DNA from: Polynucleobacter sp. MWH-UH35A
Lineage (GTDB): Bacteria; Pseudomonadota; Gammaproteobacteria; Burkholderiales; Burkholderiaceae
DNA length: 64,000 bases
Direction: 5' to 3'
Assembly (NCBI RefSeq): GCF_018687075.1
Contig: NZ_CP061285.1
Span: 868,001-932,000 of the forward strand
This document shows, piece by piece, positions 18,830 to 28,260 of the stretch; position 1 is the stretch's first letter; each line of letters begins with the position of its first letter. The position numbers were made by a program, and so were the translations under genes. The notes under the pieces were generated by a model, which worked only from the letters and a program-made list of their open reading frames with translations, did no database searches and was not told where the DNA came from.

Positions 18830-20362
18830 ATGAAGGAAATCATTCAACAACTGGAAGCGAAGCGTGAGCTTGCCCGATTAGGTGGCGGGCAAAAACGTAT
18901 TCAAGCTCAGCATGCCAAGGGCAAATTAACGGCCCGCGAGCGTATTGAGCTCTTGCTTGATGCTGGCACTTTCGAAGAATGGGACATGTTTGTTGAGCAC
19001 CGCTGTCATGACTTTGGCATGGGTGATCAAACTGTACCTGGTGATGGTGTTGTGACTGGTTATGGAATGATTAATGGTCGCTTAGTGTTTGTGTTCTCAC
19101 AGGACTTTACGGTTTTAGGTGGCTCACTATCAGAAGCCCATGCTGAAAAGATCTGCAAAATTATGGATCAAGCACTCAAAGTTGGTGCTCCCGTAATTGG
19201 TTTGAATGACTCTGGTGGCGCACGCATTCAAGAGGGTGTTGCATCTCTTGGTGGATATGCAGAAATTTTCCAGCGCAACGTTACTGCCTCAGGTGTGATT
19301 CCGCAGATTTCTCTGATCATGGGGCCATCCGCTGGCGGTGCTGTGTACTCACCAGCCTTGACTGACTTTATCTTTATGGTCAAAGATAGCTCTTACATGT
19401 TCGTGACTGGTCCTGAAGTGGTTAAGACGGTGACGCATGAGGATGTGACTGCTGAAGAGTTGGGTGGAGCAGTAACCCACTCAACGGTCTCTGGTGTTTG
19501 TGATCTAGCCTTTGATAATGATGTTGATGCCATCATGATGTTGCGTCGCTTCTTTAACTACCTGCCACTCTCAAACCGTGAAAAGCCACCTTTGATTAAA
19601 GGTGCAAATCGTACAGAAGAGCCTGATTTCTCATTGGATACATTGGTTCCATCTAACCCAAATCAACCATATGACATGAAAGAGTTGATTGAAAAGATTG
19701 TGGATGATGGTGAATTTTTCGAGCTTCAGCCCGATTACGCTAAAAACATTGTGATTGGTTTTGCGCGTATGGAAGGTCGCTCCATTGGCATTGTTGCCAA
19801 TCAACCGTTAGTGCTAGCTGGCTGTTTAGACATCAAAGCATCCATCAAGGCCGCACGTTTTGTGCGTTTCTGCGATGCATTTAATATTCCGGTGGTGACC
19901 TTAGTTGACGTTCCTGGATTCATGCCGGGTACGGCTCAAGAATACGGCGGCATTATTAAACATGGCGCTAAATTGCTCTATGCCTATGCTGATTGCACGG
20001 TTCCCAAGGTTACTCTCATTACCCGCAAAGCATACGGCGGTGCATACGACGTGATGGCATCCAAGCACTTGCGCGGTGACGTGAACTTTGCATGGCCTTC
20101 AGCAGAAATTGCTGTGATGGGCCCCAAAGGTGCTGTAGAAATTATCTTCCGTGAAGAAAAGTCCGATCCAGAAAAAATTACTGCACGTGAAGCAGAATAC
20201 AAATCCAAGTTTGCTAACCCATTCGTAGCGGGACGTCGTGGCTATATTGATGACGTGATTCTTCCTCATGAAACTCGCAAGCGCATTGCTCGTTCGCTGG
20301 CAATGTTGAAAGATAAAGACTTGAAGAATCCTGCGCGTAAACACGGCAATATTCCTCTGTAA
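18830..20362 (+). CDS. Propionyl-CoA carboxylase beta subunit
   Basis: This is the carboxyltransferase subunit, which moves CO2 from carboxybiotin to propionyl-CoA to give methylmalonyl-CoA. It has two crotonase-like halves with the oxyanion-forming glycine pairs ([47 protein letters not shown]). The frame extends upstream into meaB, but AAGGAG six bases before the ATG at 18830 marks the start and gives 510 residues, normal for the family. The alpha subunit follows after 15 bases. Acetyl-CoA could be an alternative substrate, but the mutase neighbours favour propionyl-CoA. Confidence 0.93.
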   Translation: MKEIIQQLEAKRELARLGGGQKRIQAQHAKGKLTARERIELLLDAGTFEEWDMFVEHRCHDFGMGDQTVPGDGVVTGYGMINGRLVFVFSQDFTVLGGSLSEAHAEKICKIMDQALKVGAPVIGLNDSGGARIQEGVASLGGYAEIFQRNVTASGVIPQISLIMGPSAGGAVYSPALTDFIFMVKDSSYMFVTGPEVVKTVTHEDVTAEELGGAVTHSTVSGVCDLAFDNDVDAIMMLRRFFNYLPLSNREKPPLIKGANRTEEPDFSLDTLVPSNPNQPYDMKELIEKIVDDGEFFELQPDYAKNIVIGFARMEGRSIGIVANQPLVLAGCLDIKASIKAARFVRFCDAFNIPVVTLVDVPGFMPGTAQEYGGIIKHGAKLLYAYADCTVPKVTLITRKAYGGAYDVMASKHLRGDVNFAWPSAEIAVMGPKGAVEIIFREEKSDPEKITAREAEYKSKFANPFVAGRRGYIDDVILPHETRKRIARSLAMLKDKDLKNPARKHGNIPL

Positions 20363-20377
20363 AGGCGCTGACAAATT

Positions 20378-22414
20378 ATGACTACGAAAATGTTTAAGAA
20401 AATTCTAATTGCTAACCGCGGTGAAATTGCTTGCCGTGTAATGTCTACTGCTAAGAAAATGGGCATCAAGACTGTTGCCGTGTATTCGGAAGCGGATAAA
20501 GAGGCGCGCCATGTACAGCTAGCTGATGAAGCTGTATGTATTGGGCCGGCTCCATCACGCGAATCTTATTTGTTAATGGAAAAGATCATTCAAGCCTGTA
20601 AAGATACTGGGGCTGAGGCGGTTCATCCAGGTTACGGCTTCCTGTCTGAGAATGAACAGTTTGCCAAGCGTTGTGAAGAAGAGGGTATTGTGTTTATTGG
20701 CCCTAAACACCAGTCGATTGCTGCGATGGGTGACAAGATCGCATCTAAAAAGCTTGCTCTTGAAGCTAAGGTCAATACCATCCCGGGATACAACGAAGCC
20801 ATTGACACGAATGAGGAAGCCGTAAAGATTGCTCAGGGTATTGGTTATCCAGTCATGATTAAAGCTTCTGCAGGCGGTGGTGGTAAAGGTCTACGCGTTG
20901 CTTTTAATGATAAAGAAGCAGCCGAAGGTTTTGCTGCTTGTAAAACCGAAGCGATGAATAGCTTTGGTGATGATCGTATCTTTATTGAGAAATTTGTCGA
21001 GGGCCCGCGCCATATTGAAATTCAAGTATTGGGCGACTCGCATGGAAATGTTGTCTACCTTAATGAGCGGGATTGCTCCATTCAGCGTCGTCATCAAAAG
21101 GTAATTGAGGAAGCACCATCGCCATTCATCGATCCTGCGACCCGGAAAGCCATGGGTGAGCAAGCTGTAGCATTGGCTAAGGCGGTGAATTATCAATCTG
21201 CTGGTACCGTTGAATTCGTGGTTGGTAAAGATAAGTCTTTCTACTTCCTCGAAATGAATACCCGTTTACAGGTAGAGCATCCAGTAACCGAGAGTATTAC
21301 TGGTTTAGATTTGGTGGAGCAGATGATCCGTGTTGCTGCTGGTGAGAAGTTGTCATTTAAGCAAGAGGATGTGAAGTTGGACGGTTGGTCCATGGAATGC
21401 CGCATTAATGCTGATGATCCATTCCGTAACTTCCTGCCTTCAACAGGACGCTTGGTCAAATACCGCCCACCTGAATCAGTTAATGGTGTACGCGTAGATA
21501 CTGGCGTATACGAGGGTGGCGAGATTCCGATGTATTACGACTCGATGATTGCCAAGCTGATAGTGCATGGCAAAGATCGTGCCGAAGCCATCGAAAAAAT
21601 GCGTGCCGCTTTGAATGATTTTGTGATTCGCGGCATTCATTCCAATATCCCATTTCAGGCGGCGTTGTTGCAGCACCCACGATTTGTAAATGGCGACTTT
21701 ACAACGGGCTTTATTGCTGAAGAGTATCCAGAAGGTTTCAAGAAGGATTCTGTTCAACCAGCAGACCCTAAGCGTTTAGCAGCTTTAGCGGCATTTATGC
21801 GCTATCGCTACTTGCAACATATCCAAATGATTGATGGTCAATTAGCCGGCCACGAAATGATTATTGGTAAGAAGTTCGTGGTCGTCACTGGTAAAAAAAC
21901 AGGATCAATGAATGACCCGTACGAAGTGCCGATCCGCGTGGAGCTCAAAGACGGTATTTATTCCGTCTACATTGACGATGCAGATGGTGTAAGTCGTTAC
22001 GATATCGTCAGTGATTGGCGCCCTGGACAAGTTTGTCTACATGCCACGATCAACGGCACCCATAAGATCACCGCACAAGTTGAGCGCCGTGGCGTGAGGT
22101 ATATCTTGATTCTTGACGGTGTGCATTATGAGTGTATGGTTCTCAGCCCATTAGGAGCTGAACTTCAGCGTCGCATGCCAGTGAAGTTGCCACCCGACAC
22201 ATCGAAATTGGTGATGTCTCCAATGCCTGGTTTGTTAACCAAGATTGCTGTCAAAGTTGGCGAAGCGGTAACCGCTGGTCAGAAATTGGCGTCAATTGAG
22301 GCGATGAAAATGGAAAATACATTGTCCGCAATGCAGGATGGCGTGGTTGCCGAGATTTGCGCTAAAGAAGGTGATAGCTTGGCGGTTGATCAATTAATTA
22401 TTCGCTTTGAATAA
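20378..22414 (+). CDS. Propionyl-CoA carboxylase alpha subunit (biotin carboxylase + biotin carrier)
   Basis: This 678-residue protein carboxylates its own biotin using ATP and bicarbonate and passes CO2 to the beta subunit. The biotin carboxylase domain fills residues 1-450 ([10 protein letters not shown], glycine-rich [26 protein letters not shown]). A linker domain follows, then a C-terminal biotinyl domain with EAMKMEN, where Lys644 carries biotin. It lies between pccB and the epimerase-like gene in the methylmalonyl-CoA operon. Confidence 0.94.
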   Translation: MTTKMFKKILIANRGEIACRVMSTAKKMGIKTVAVYSEADKEARHVQLADEAVCIGPAPSRESYLLMEKIIQACKDTGAEAVHPGYGFLSENEQFAKRCEEEGIVFIGPKHQSIAAMGDKIASKKLALEAKVNTIPGYNEAIDTNEEAVKIAQGIGYPVMIKASAGGGGKGLRVAFNDKEAAEGFAACKTEAMNSFGDDRIFIEKFVEGPRHIEIQVLGDSHGNVVYLNERDCSIQRRHQKVIEEAPSPFIDPATRKAMGEQAVALAKAVNYQSAGTVEFVVGKDKSFYFLEMNTRLQVEHPVTESITGLDLVEQMIRVAAGEKLSFKQEDVKLDGWSMECRINADDPFRNFLPSTGRLVKYRPPESVNGVRVDTGVYEGGEIPMYYDSMIAKLIVHGKDRAEAIEKMRAALNDFVIRGIHSNIPFQAALLQHPRFVNGDFTTGFIAEEYPEGFKKDSVQPADPKRLAALAAFMRYRYLQHIQMIDGQLAGHEMIIGKKFVVVTGKKTGSMNDPYEVPIRVELKDGIYSVYIDDADGVSRYDIVSDWRPGQVCLHATINGTHKITAQVERRGVRYILILDGVHYECMVLSPLGAELQRRMPVKLPPDTSKLVMSPMPGLLTKIAVKVGEAVTAGQKLASIEAMKMENTLSAMQDGVVAEICAKEGDSLAVDQLIIRFE

Positions 22415-22428
22415 CGGAGTTGATCAAT

Positions 22429-22896
22429 ATGAGCGCTAAGCCATTTAAAATTTTAGGTATTCAGCAAATAGCCATTGGCGGTGAAAACAAAGATCGACTC
22501 AAGAAGTTATGGGTTGATATGCTGGGTTTTGAGTACAAAAGTACTTTTGTCTCTGAACGTGAAAACGTGGATGAGGATATCTGTGCAATCGGCTCTGGTG
22601 CGCACGAGATTGAAGTGGATCTCATGCAACCCTTTGATATCGAAAAGAAGCCGGCAGTACATCAAACCCCTTTAAATCATATTGGTTTGTGGGTGGATGA
22701 TTTGCCCAAAGCGGTTGAATGGCTTTCATCTAATGGTTTACGGTTTGCCCCTGGTGGTATTCGTAAAGGTGCGGCTGGCTATGACATCACTTTTGTGCAC
22801 CCAAAGGGAAATGATGAATTTCCAGTTAGCGGGGAAGGGGTACTTATTGAGCTGGTTCAGGCCCCTCCAGAAGTAATTGCAGGTTTAAGTTCATAA
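22429..22896 (+). CDS. VOC-family protein, probable methylmalonyl-CoA epimerase
   Basis: This glyoxalase/VOC-fold protein of 155 residues has two beta-alpha-beta-beta-beta repeats ([11 protein letters not shown] at the first, [10 protein letters not shown] at the second, VLIELVQAP at the end). By position it should convert the carboxylase product (S)-methylmalonyl-CoA to the (R) form used by the mutase. The first metal ligand, His in most epimerases, appears to be Gln (QQIAI); the second-repeat His and C-terminal Glu are present. Gln is a known metal ligand elsewhere in this superfamily. I chose the ATG at 22429 with GGAG upstream over an earlier TTG at 22420. A lactoylglutathione-lyase-like role is the alternative. 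Confidence 0.75.
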   Translation: MSAKPFKILGIQQIAIGGENKDRLKKLWVDMLGFEYKSTFVSERENVDEDICAIGSGAHEIEVDLMQPFDIEKKPAVHQTPLNHIGLWVDDLPKAVEWLSSNGLRFAPGGIRKGAAGYDITFVHPKGNDEFPVSGEGVLIELVQAPPEVIAGLSS

Positions 22897-22933
22897 TTTA
22901 GGCTCATATTTAAATAGCTAAGTAAGGCTTACA

Positions 22934-23635
22934 TTGGCAAATCTATTGGCCATCGACACCTCTTCGGCCTGGTGTTCGGTGGCTTTATCTTTAGGCGATC
23001 AAATAGAGCTGAGGCAAGAACTTGCCTCAGCTGGCGCTAGCCAACTCTTATTGCCTTGGATTGAAACGCTTTTAAGTAATGCAAACATCGGTTTAAAGGA
23101 TGTGGATGCCATTGCAGTTGGTATTGGACCTGGTGCATTTACGGGCGTGAGGTTAGGTGTTGCAGCTGTTCAAGGCTTGGCTATATCCCATAATCTGCCA
23201 GTTATTTCAGTTACCAGTCTTGATGCAATAGCTGCCCAAGTAGTTGCTTCCAACACCTTTAAAGATATAAATCCTGAAGAATTTGTCATTGCAATCGATG
23301 CACGTATGGAAGAGGTTTATTGGGGTAGATATAAAAACCAGCTTGGTCAGTTGCCAAAACGCATCGGTGACATTTGCCTTACGAAGCCCGAGGATATTGA
23401 GCTTGAAGGTATTGGTTACCTGGCTGGAAGTGCCATTAATGCTTATGGGGACCGTTTTCCTAAATTTAATGGCGTCTTAGATTCGGAGATTGCAATATCT
23501 TCTCTAGGTATTTTGGCTTGCGCAGAGCAATTACTTGCACAAGGAATGCAGCAAGATGTTCGGCAGCTAGAGCCTTTGTATGTTCGCAATAAGGTGGCCT
23601 TGACTACTGCTGAACGTGAAGAGGCATTTAAGTAA
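22934..23635 (+). CDS. tsaB: tRNA threonylcarbamoyladenosine synthesis protein TsaB
   Basis: TsaB is the ASKHA-fold partner of TsaD in making the t6A modification at position 37 of tRNAs that read ANN codons. The protein (233 residues) has LAIDTSSAWCSVAL at the N-terminus and the GPGAFTGVRLGVAAVQGLA motif typical of TsaB. It starts with TTG, preceded by AAGG at a usable distance. Its stop codon overlaps the rimI start (TAATG). Confidence 0.93.
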   Translation: MANLLAIDTSSAWCSVALSLGDQIELRQELASAGASQLLLPWIETLLSNANIGLKDVDAIAVGIGPGAFTGVRLGVAAVQGLAISHNLPVISVTSLDAIAAQVVASNTFKDINPEEFVIAIDARMEEVYWGRYKNQLGQLPKRIGDICLTKPEDIELEGIGYLAGSAINAYGDRFPKFNGVLDSEIAISSLGILACAEQLLAQGMQQDVRQLEPLYVRNKVALTTAEREEAFK

Positions 23636-24165
23636 TGCCAGGCCTTTCTTCGGTTGGCGGTGAGGCTGAATTAGCATTCTTGCCAATGCAGCCAGCAGAT
23701 TTGGATGAAGTCTTAAAGATTGAGTCTGTTTCGCACATTCATCCTTGGACCAAAGGCAACTTTTCAGACTCGCTTGCTGCTGGTCATTGGGCTTATTGCA
23801 TTCGCCCACAAGTGGATCACACGGCGAAGGGTTCTTATTTGGATCCGGCTATTCTTTGGGCCTACTGCGTCTTATTTCCCGCTGTAGATGAATTACACCT
23901 TCTCAATATTACGGTTTCACCCCATTTACGCAAACTGGGTCTGGGTCAAAGAATGATGGCTGCTATCGAAGGGGTTGCTGCTCAGCAAAAAATGCCGCGC
24001 ATCATCTTAGAGGTCAGACCTACCAATGCCTCAGCCTTGGCGTTATATCAAAAGCTTGGGTACGAACAGATTGGTGTGCGTAAGAATTACTATCCTGCTA
24101 GTCCTGTGACCGGCTCCCGCGAGGATGCGCTGGTAATGGCCAAATCGATTAAGCTAGAGCCATGA
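23635..24165 (+). CDS. rimI: Ribosomal-protein-alanine N-acetyltransferase RimI
   Basis: RimI is a GNAT enzyme that acetylates the N-terminal alanine of ribosomal protein S18. Its acetyl-CoA-binding loop is RKLGLG at residues 99-104, followed by the NASALALYQKLGYEQIGVRKNYY stretch split by the usual GNAT beta-bulge. Length (176) is somewhat longer than E. coli RimI, with an insertion around residues 50-75. It overlaps tsaB by one base and the next gene by four (ATGA), so the three are translationally coupled. Confidence 0.9.
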   Translation: MPGLSSVGGEAELAFLPMQPADLDEVLKIESVSHIHPWTKGNFSDSLAAGHWAYCIRPQVDHTAKGSYLDPAILWAYCVLFPAVDELHLLNITVSPHLRKLGLGQRMMAAIEGVAAQQKMPRIILEVRPTNASALALYQKLGYEQIGVRKNYYPASPVTGSREDALVMAKSIKLEP

Positions 24166-24695
24166 GTAACGATCATTCAGCTTTTTTAAGAGAAATGGGC
24201 ATTACAGAGTGGATCACTCGTGATGCTAGTGGGACATCTGCGGCAGCCTCAGTCTCGACAAGCGCTACATCTGTAGTCTCTGAAGTTTCTGAAAATACCC
24301 CATCAATACATGCTTCATACGGAGTTTGGTGGTTCTTTGGCAGTGAACCACAGGGTGATGCCAGAGTGTTATTTCAAAACATGATTCGTGCTTTGGGCCT
24401 ATCAAGGAACGACTGGTCTTGGAAGAATGCATCAGAAAAATTAAATCAACTAACAAGCCCAGATCTGCCAGTAGTGGCATTTGCATTTGGTGGACCGGTT
24501 GCCCAGAAGATCACTGGGGAGAAAGATCCGTTGCCTCAGTTACGTGAAACAATTCTGGCTTTGAATACTGGCAATGATGAAGAGATTCCGGTAATTGCTT
24601 CTTTTGAATTAAATCAAGTGCTCACTAAGCCAAAAGAGAAAGCCTTGCTTTGGCAGGATTTATTGCTCGCTAGATCTGTTCTGCAAAACAGTTAA
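24162..24695 (+). CDS. HolD-like / inactive UDG-fold protein
   Basis: This is a 177-residue protein with no recognised active site. Residues 8-17 (FLREMGITEW) strongly resemble the N-terminus of the DNA polymerase III psi subunit HolD (LQQLGITQW in E. coli), which binds chi and the clamp loader. Residues 156-168 (KPKEKALLWQDLL) resemble the HolD C-terminal helix and also the end of family-4 uracil-DNA glycosylases. The protein has no cysteine, so it cannot hold the 4Fe-4S cluster of those glycosylases, and ELN replaces their HPS motif. A low-complexity Ser/Ala linker fills residues 23-48. In E. coli holD and rimI are adjacent, which supports the psi reading. A decayed glycosylase is the alternative. 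Confidence 0.6.
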   Translation: MSNDHSAFLREMGITEWITRDASGTSAAASVSTSATSVVSEVSENTPSIHASYGVWWFFGSEPQGDARVLFQNMIRALGLSRNDWSWKNASEKLNQLTSPDLPVVAFAFGGPVAQKITGEKDPLPQLRETILALNTGNDEEIPVIASFELNQVLTKPKEKALLWQDLLLARSVLQNS

Positions 24696-24759
24696 AAAAG
24701 AGCAGTGAAGTAAAGCAAGCCAAAGCAAATCAAAGTAAAGAATGGCAAGCTAAAGTAGT

Positions 24760-26079
24760 TTAGTGCTTATGCTCGCCAATGAGATGCATTGAGTCATACT
24801 CGGCTTGATTTCTGGCGTGGCGTTTGATGACGAGCCACATAATCAGACTAACGGTAATGCCAAACCCAATAATGACAATCTGAATTGGGATATCAAGCCA
24901 AATGAGTAGCGAGTAGATTAGCAGCATCACCAACACAGAAATATTTTCATTAAAGTTCTGTACTGCAATAGAGTGGCCAGCAGACATTAAAACGTGACCG
25001 CGATGTTGTAATAGCGCATTCATTGGAACTACAAAATAACCTGCTAACCATCCAACCAATATTAATAAAAGATATGCAGGCAACAGGTTCAGCGAGACCT
25101 GAAGTTTTCCAATGGTGAAAAGAGTGGTATTTGGAAGAAGATCCGAGTTATAAACGGCCATAACGCAGACAACAAGCCCCATAGCAATGCCATAGGGCAG
25201 CACGTTTAAAGACTTGCGTAGTGGGATTCTCCAAGCAGCATAGACCGCGCCGCCGGCAACGCCCACTGCTGAAATTGCTTGCAGGATCGCACCTTGCGAT
25301 AAGTTCATATGCAGCGCAATTTGCGCCCACTTAATCACAATAAATTGAAGAGTTGCGCCAGCACCCCAGAATAAGGTGGTAACCGCTAAGGAAATTTGAC
25401 CCAAACGATCATCCCAGAGAGTCTTAAAGCAAATAGCAAAGTCCTTTACCAATTCGATTGGATTGGTTTTTTGAGAAACGTAGCGTGCACCAGTGTCTGG
25501 AATTTTCAAATTAATTAGTGCGGCAACGACATAAATCATCATGATGATGAGAATCGCGGATTCTGCGGGAGTGTCGATACCAGTCTCAAATGTCGGCAAG
25601 TCCAGGGCAAGCAGACTTTGGGACACGGTGCTGCTAATAAGAACGCCGCCTAAAACGGTTCCCAAAATGATCGACCCAACAGTGAGACCCTCAATCCAGC
25701 CATTTGCAGCTACGAGTTTTTCAGGGGGCAAAAGCTCGGTCAGGATTCCATACTTGGCTGGAGAATAGGCAGCTGCACCCAATCCAACAATGGCGTAGGC
25801 CATTAGGGGGTGGCTCCCGAAAAGCATTGCCACACATCCAATGAACTTAATGGTATTGGTAATGAACATGACGTTACCTTTGGGGCGGGAGTCAGCAAAG
25901 GCACCAACAAAGGCCGCTAAGAGAACGTAGGACAAGACAAAAAATAATTTGAGCAAAGGCGTCATCCAGGCCGGGGCGTGAAGCTGGGCCAAGAGAGCAA
26001 TAGCTGCAATCAGGAGGGCATTATCAGCAAGCGAAGAAAAAAATTGCGCCGCCATAATGATGTAAAAGCTACGGTTCAT
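24760..26079 (-). CDS. lplT: Lysophospholipid transporter LplT
   Basis: LplT is an MFS flippase that returns lysophospholipids across the inner membrane for re-acylation. The N-terminus (MNRSFYIIMAAQFFSSLADNAL begins this way, residues 1-22) and the loop GAFADSRPKGNVM are typical of LplT. About twelve membrane segments span 439 residues. The usual partner acyltransferase Aas is not adjacent. The gene is divergent from alr with 50 bp between the start codons. Confidence 0.9.
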   Translation of the reverse strand: MNRSFYIIMAAQFFSSLADNALLIAAIALLAQLHAPAWMTPLLKLFFVLSYVLLAAFVGAFADSRPKGNVMFITNTIKFIGCVAMLFGSHPLMAYAIVGLGAAAYSPAKYGILTELLPPEKLVAANGWIEGLTVGSIILGTVLGGVLISSTVSQSLLALDLPTFETGIDTPAESAILIIMMIYVVAALINLKIPDTGARYVSQKTNPIELVKDFAICFKTLWDDRLGQISLAVTTLFWGAGATLQFIVIKWAQIALHMNLSQGAILQAISAVGVAGGAVYAAWRIPLRKSLNVLPYGIAMGLVVCVMAVYNSDLLPNTTLFTIGKLQVSLNLLPAYLLLILVGWLAGYFVVPMNALLQHRGHVLMSAGHSIAVQNFNENISVLVMLLIYSLLIWLDIPIQIVIIGFGITVSLIMWLVIKRHARNQAEYDSMHLIGEHKH

Positions 26080-26099
26080 TCGTACAATCTAGTCATTAC

Positions 26100-26105
26100 T
26101 ACAAT
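26100..26105 (+). promoter_or_regulatory. Candidate -10 box for alr
   Basis: TACAAT lies 24 bases before the chosen alr start. Transcription would begin near 26112, leaving an 18-base leader that carries the AAGGAGG ribosome-binding site. Confidence 0.4.
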
Positions 26106-26129
26106 TAAAACATGAAAGGAGGGGTGAAT

Positions 26130-27245
26130 ATGGGTGAATCGGCTAACAGCCTGATTAATAGGCCAATTTTGGCATCTATTCATACAGCTGCCTTTCAGCA
26201 TAATTTAAACCGAGTTCGAGAATTGGCGCCTGAATCCAAGATTTGGTCTGTTATCAAAGCTCGGGCCTATGGCCATTGTTTTGAGGCTGCCTTGAAGGGT
26301 TTGGCTTCTACCGATGGCTTTGCCCTACTGGACATACAGGATGCTGCGTGGTTGCGAGATCATGGTTGGGAAGGCCGTATTCTGCTTTTGGAAGGGTTTT
26401 TTCATGAAAACGAGCTAAGTCTTGCGCAAGATTTAGCGTGTGACTTAGTGGTTCATTGCGATGCTCAAGTGGAGTGGCTGGAGCGATTCGAATGCAGAGA
26501 CCATAAGCCTTTTAATGTTTTCATGAAGATGAACACTGGTATGAATCGATTGGGATTTAAGCCGCATGCTTATCGAACGGCGTTTCATCGCTTACATGCA
26601 GCTGGCTATCGCATGCACCACATGACCCATTTTGCAAATGCGGATCAAATTGATCGACTACCTTCTGTCGGTGCCCAACAAGAAATATTTAATGAAACGA
26701 TTGCAGGTCTTGAAGGTGCTACGTCGCTTGCAAACTCTGCAGCTATTTTGTGGCATCGTAATGCTCTAGGTGATTGGGTGCGACCTGGAATTATGCTCTA
26801 TGGCGCTTCACCAACAGGACTGCACGCAGATATAGAGCATGCTAATTTACAAGCGGTCATGCAGCTTCATAGTGAAATTATCGATATTCAAGAACTGCAA
26901 GAAGGAGATCGTATTGGTTACGGTGGCCGTTATGAGGCTCCTGCTGCAATGCGAGTCGGGATTGTTGCTTGTGGTTATGCCGACGGCTATCCACGTCATG
27001 CAAAAGATGGCACTCCAGTTTGGGTGTCTAGTGGCAGTGACGGCGTAATTTGTCCGCTTATTGGCAGAGTTTCAATGGATATGCTGGCAATTGATTTACG
27101 TCAGGCGCCTGATGCCAAGATCGGTAGCCTTGTTCAGCTCTGGGGCGATAAGGTCCCAGTGGATGAGGTTGCGCGTATGAGCGATACGATTGGCTATGAA
27201 TTACTTTGTGCTGTGGCGCCCAGGGTGCCGGTTGAAATCAAGTAA
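26130..27245 (+). CDS. alr: Alanine racemase
   Basis: This PLP enzyme makes D-alanine for peptidoglycan. The PLP lysine is Lys43 in VIKARAYGH, where most family members have KANAYGH, so an Asn is replaced by Arg. The second catalytic residue, a Tyr, lies in CGYADGYPR (Tyr283), and RVSMDMLAID follows. An in-frame ATG exists at 26112, but AAGGAGG sits seven bases before the ATG at 26130, which gives 371 residues, a normal length. An intrinsic terminator follows. Confidence 0.93.
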   Translation: MGESANSLINRPILASIHTAAFQHNLNRVRELAPESKIWSVIKARAYGHCFEAALKGLASTDGFALLDIQDAAWLRDHGWEGRILLLEGFFHENELSLAQDLACDLVVHCDAQVEWLERFECRDHKPFNVFMKMNTGMNRLGFKPHAYRTAFHRLHAAGYRMHHMTHFANADQIDRLPSVGAQQEIFNETIAGLEGATSLANSAAILWHRNALGDWVRPGIMLYGASPTGLHADIEHANLQAVMQLHSEIIDIQELQEGDRIGYGGRYEAPAAMRVGIVACGYADGYPRHAKDGTPVWVSSGSDGVICPLIGRVSMDMLAIDLRQAPDAKIGSLVQLWGDKVPVDEVARMSDTIGYELLCAVAPRVPVEIK

Positions 27246-27270
27246 AAACTTAAAATACTTTCCAAACAAA

Positions 27271-27296
27271 AAATCCTCCAGTACGGAGGATTTTTT
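27271..27296. terminator. Bidirectional terminator between alr and bamD
   Basis: AAATCCTCC pairs with GGAGGATTT around an AGTAC loop, with an A-run before and a T-run after, so it can stop transcripts from both convergent genes. Confidence 0.9.
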
Positions 27297-27345
27297 ATAG
27301 AGCAACTCGTAATTGAAATAAGAGTTTAAAACTAAGTGTTGGCGT

Positions 27346-28260
27346 TTATTTATTCCAGAACTGCCACCATCTACGTTCTTTTTTGACACGTTGACCGGTT
27401 ATCATCATTTCGCTATCGGGAAAGTTCAATTTGAAAACACGGGCAGAGTCATTGCTTAATTGAACCATGCCTAACTTTTCATAGGACTTAGTCAGAATAT
27501 AAAGCGCTTCCTCTACAGCGGGTGCACGGTCATAGTCACGAATCACCAGCTGAGCACGATTGGCTGCAGCTAGATAAGCACCGCGTTGATAGTAAAAGCG
27601 CGCCACGATAACATCCGCTTCTGCAAGGGAGTTCACAATGTAGCGCATCCGATCTAATGAGTCGGGAGCATATTTGCTGTCTGGGAAGCGTTCTACAACG
27701 ACCTTGAAAGATTCAAATGCTTCTTTAGCTGCTTTAGGGTCGCGTTCACTTAGATCTTGGCCGGTGAATTTACCTAGCCATCCCAAATCGTCATTAAATG
27801 TAATGAGGCCTTTTAAGTAATAGGCGTAATCTAAATTAGGGCTACCTTGATGCAGCTTAATAAAGCGATCAATTGCAACGAGCGCTTGAGTTTGTTCTTG
27901 AGCTTTCCAGTAGCAATAGGCAGAGTTGATTTGCGCTTGTTGTGAGTAAGGGCTAAATGGAAAGCGTGCCTCTAATTTCTCAAAGTATTTACCGCATTTA
28001 GCATAGTCGGCATCGTTGAGTTTGTCGGTGGCCTCTGAATAGAGTTTTGCTTCAGACCAAATATCGGTGTCGTCTTTGGTGCCATCGCTACCTGCGCACC
28101 CACCTAACAACATGAGCGCAAAAATGAAGGCAAAAAGTAGGGCAAGAGGGGCTCCATATAAACGGAACCTCTTTTTTTGTGGGGAAGAATTCCCAGCAAG
28201 CCTTAAACTGGCGTCTGATATTACGTCGGACATAACTGAAAGGCTTTTTAAGCGTGGCAT
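27346..28260 (-). CDS. bamD: Outer-membrane assembly lipoprotein BamD
   Basis: BamD is the essential TPR lipoprotein of the BAM complex that inserts beta-barrel proteins in the outer membrane. The lipobox LLGGC places the lipidated cysteine at residue 55, after an unusually long basic n-region. TPR-like repeats follow (YFEKLEARFPFSPYSQQAQ, FESFKVVVERFPDSKYAPDS), and the protein ends WWQFWNK. I kept the ATG at 28260 because AGGAG lies nine bases upstream; the ATG at 28233 gives a more usual signal peptide but has no Shine-Dalgarno. With the longer start, the 5' end overlaps the divergent rluD start by 7 bases. Confidence 0.92.
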   Translation of the reverse strand: MPRLKSLSVMSDVISDASLRLAGNSSPQKKRFRLYGAPLALLFAFIFALMLLGGCAGSDGTKDDTDIWSEAKLYSEATDKLNDADYAKCGKYFEKLEARFPFSPYSQQAQINSAYCYWKAQEQTQALVAIDRFIKLHQGSPNLDYAYYLKGLITFNDDLGWLGKFTGQDLSERDPKAAKEAFESFKVVVERFPDSKYAPDSLDRMRYIVNSLAEADVIVARFYYQRGAYLAAANRAQLVIRDYDRAPAVEEALYILTKSYEKLGMVQLSNDSARVFKLNFPDSEMMITGQRVKKERRWWQFWNK

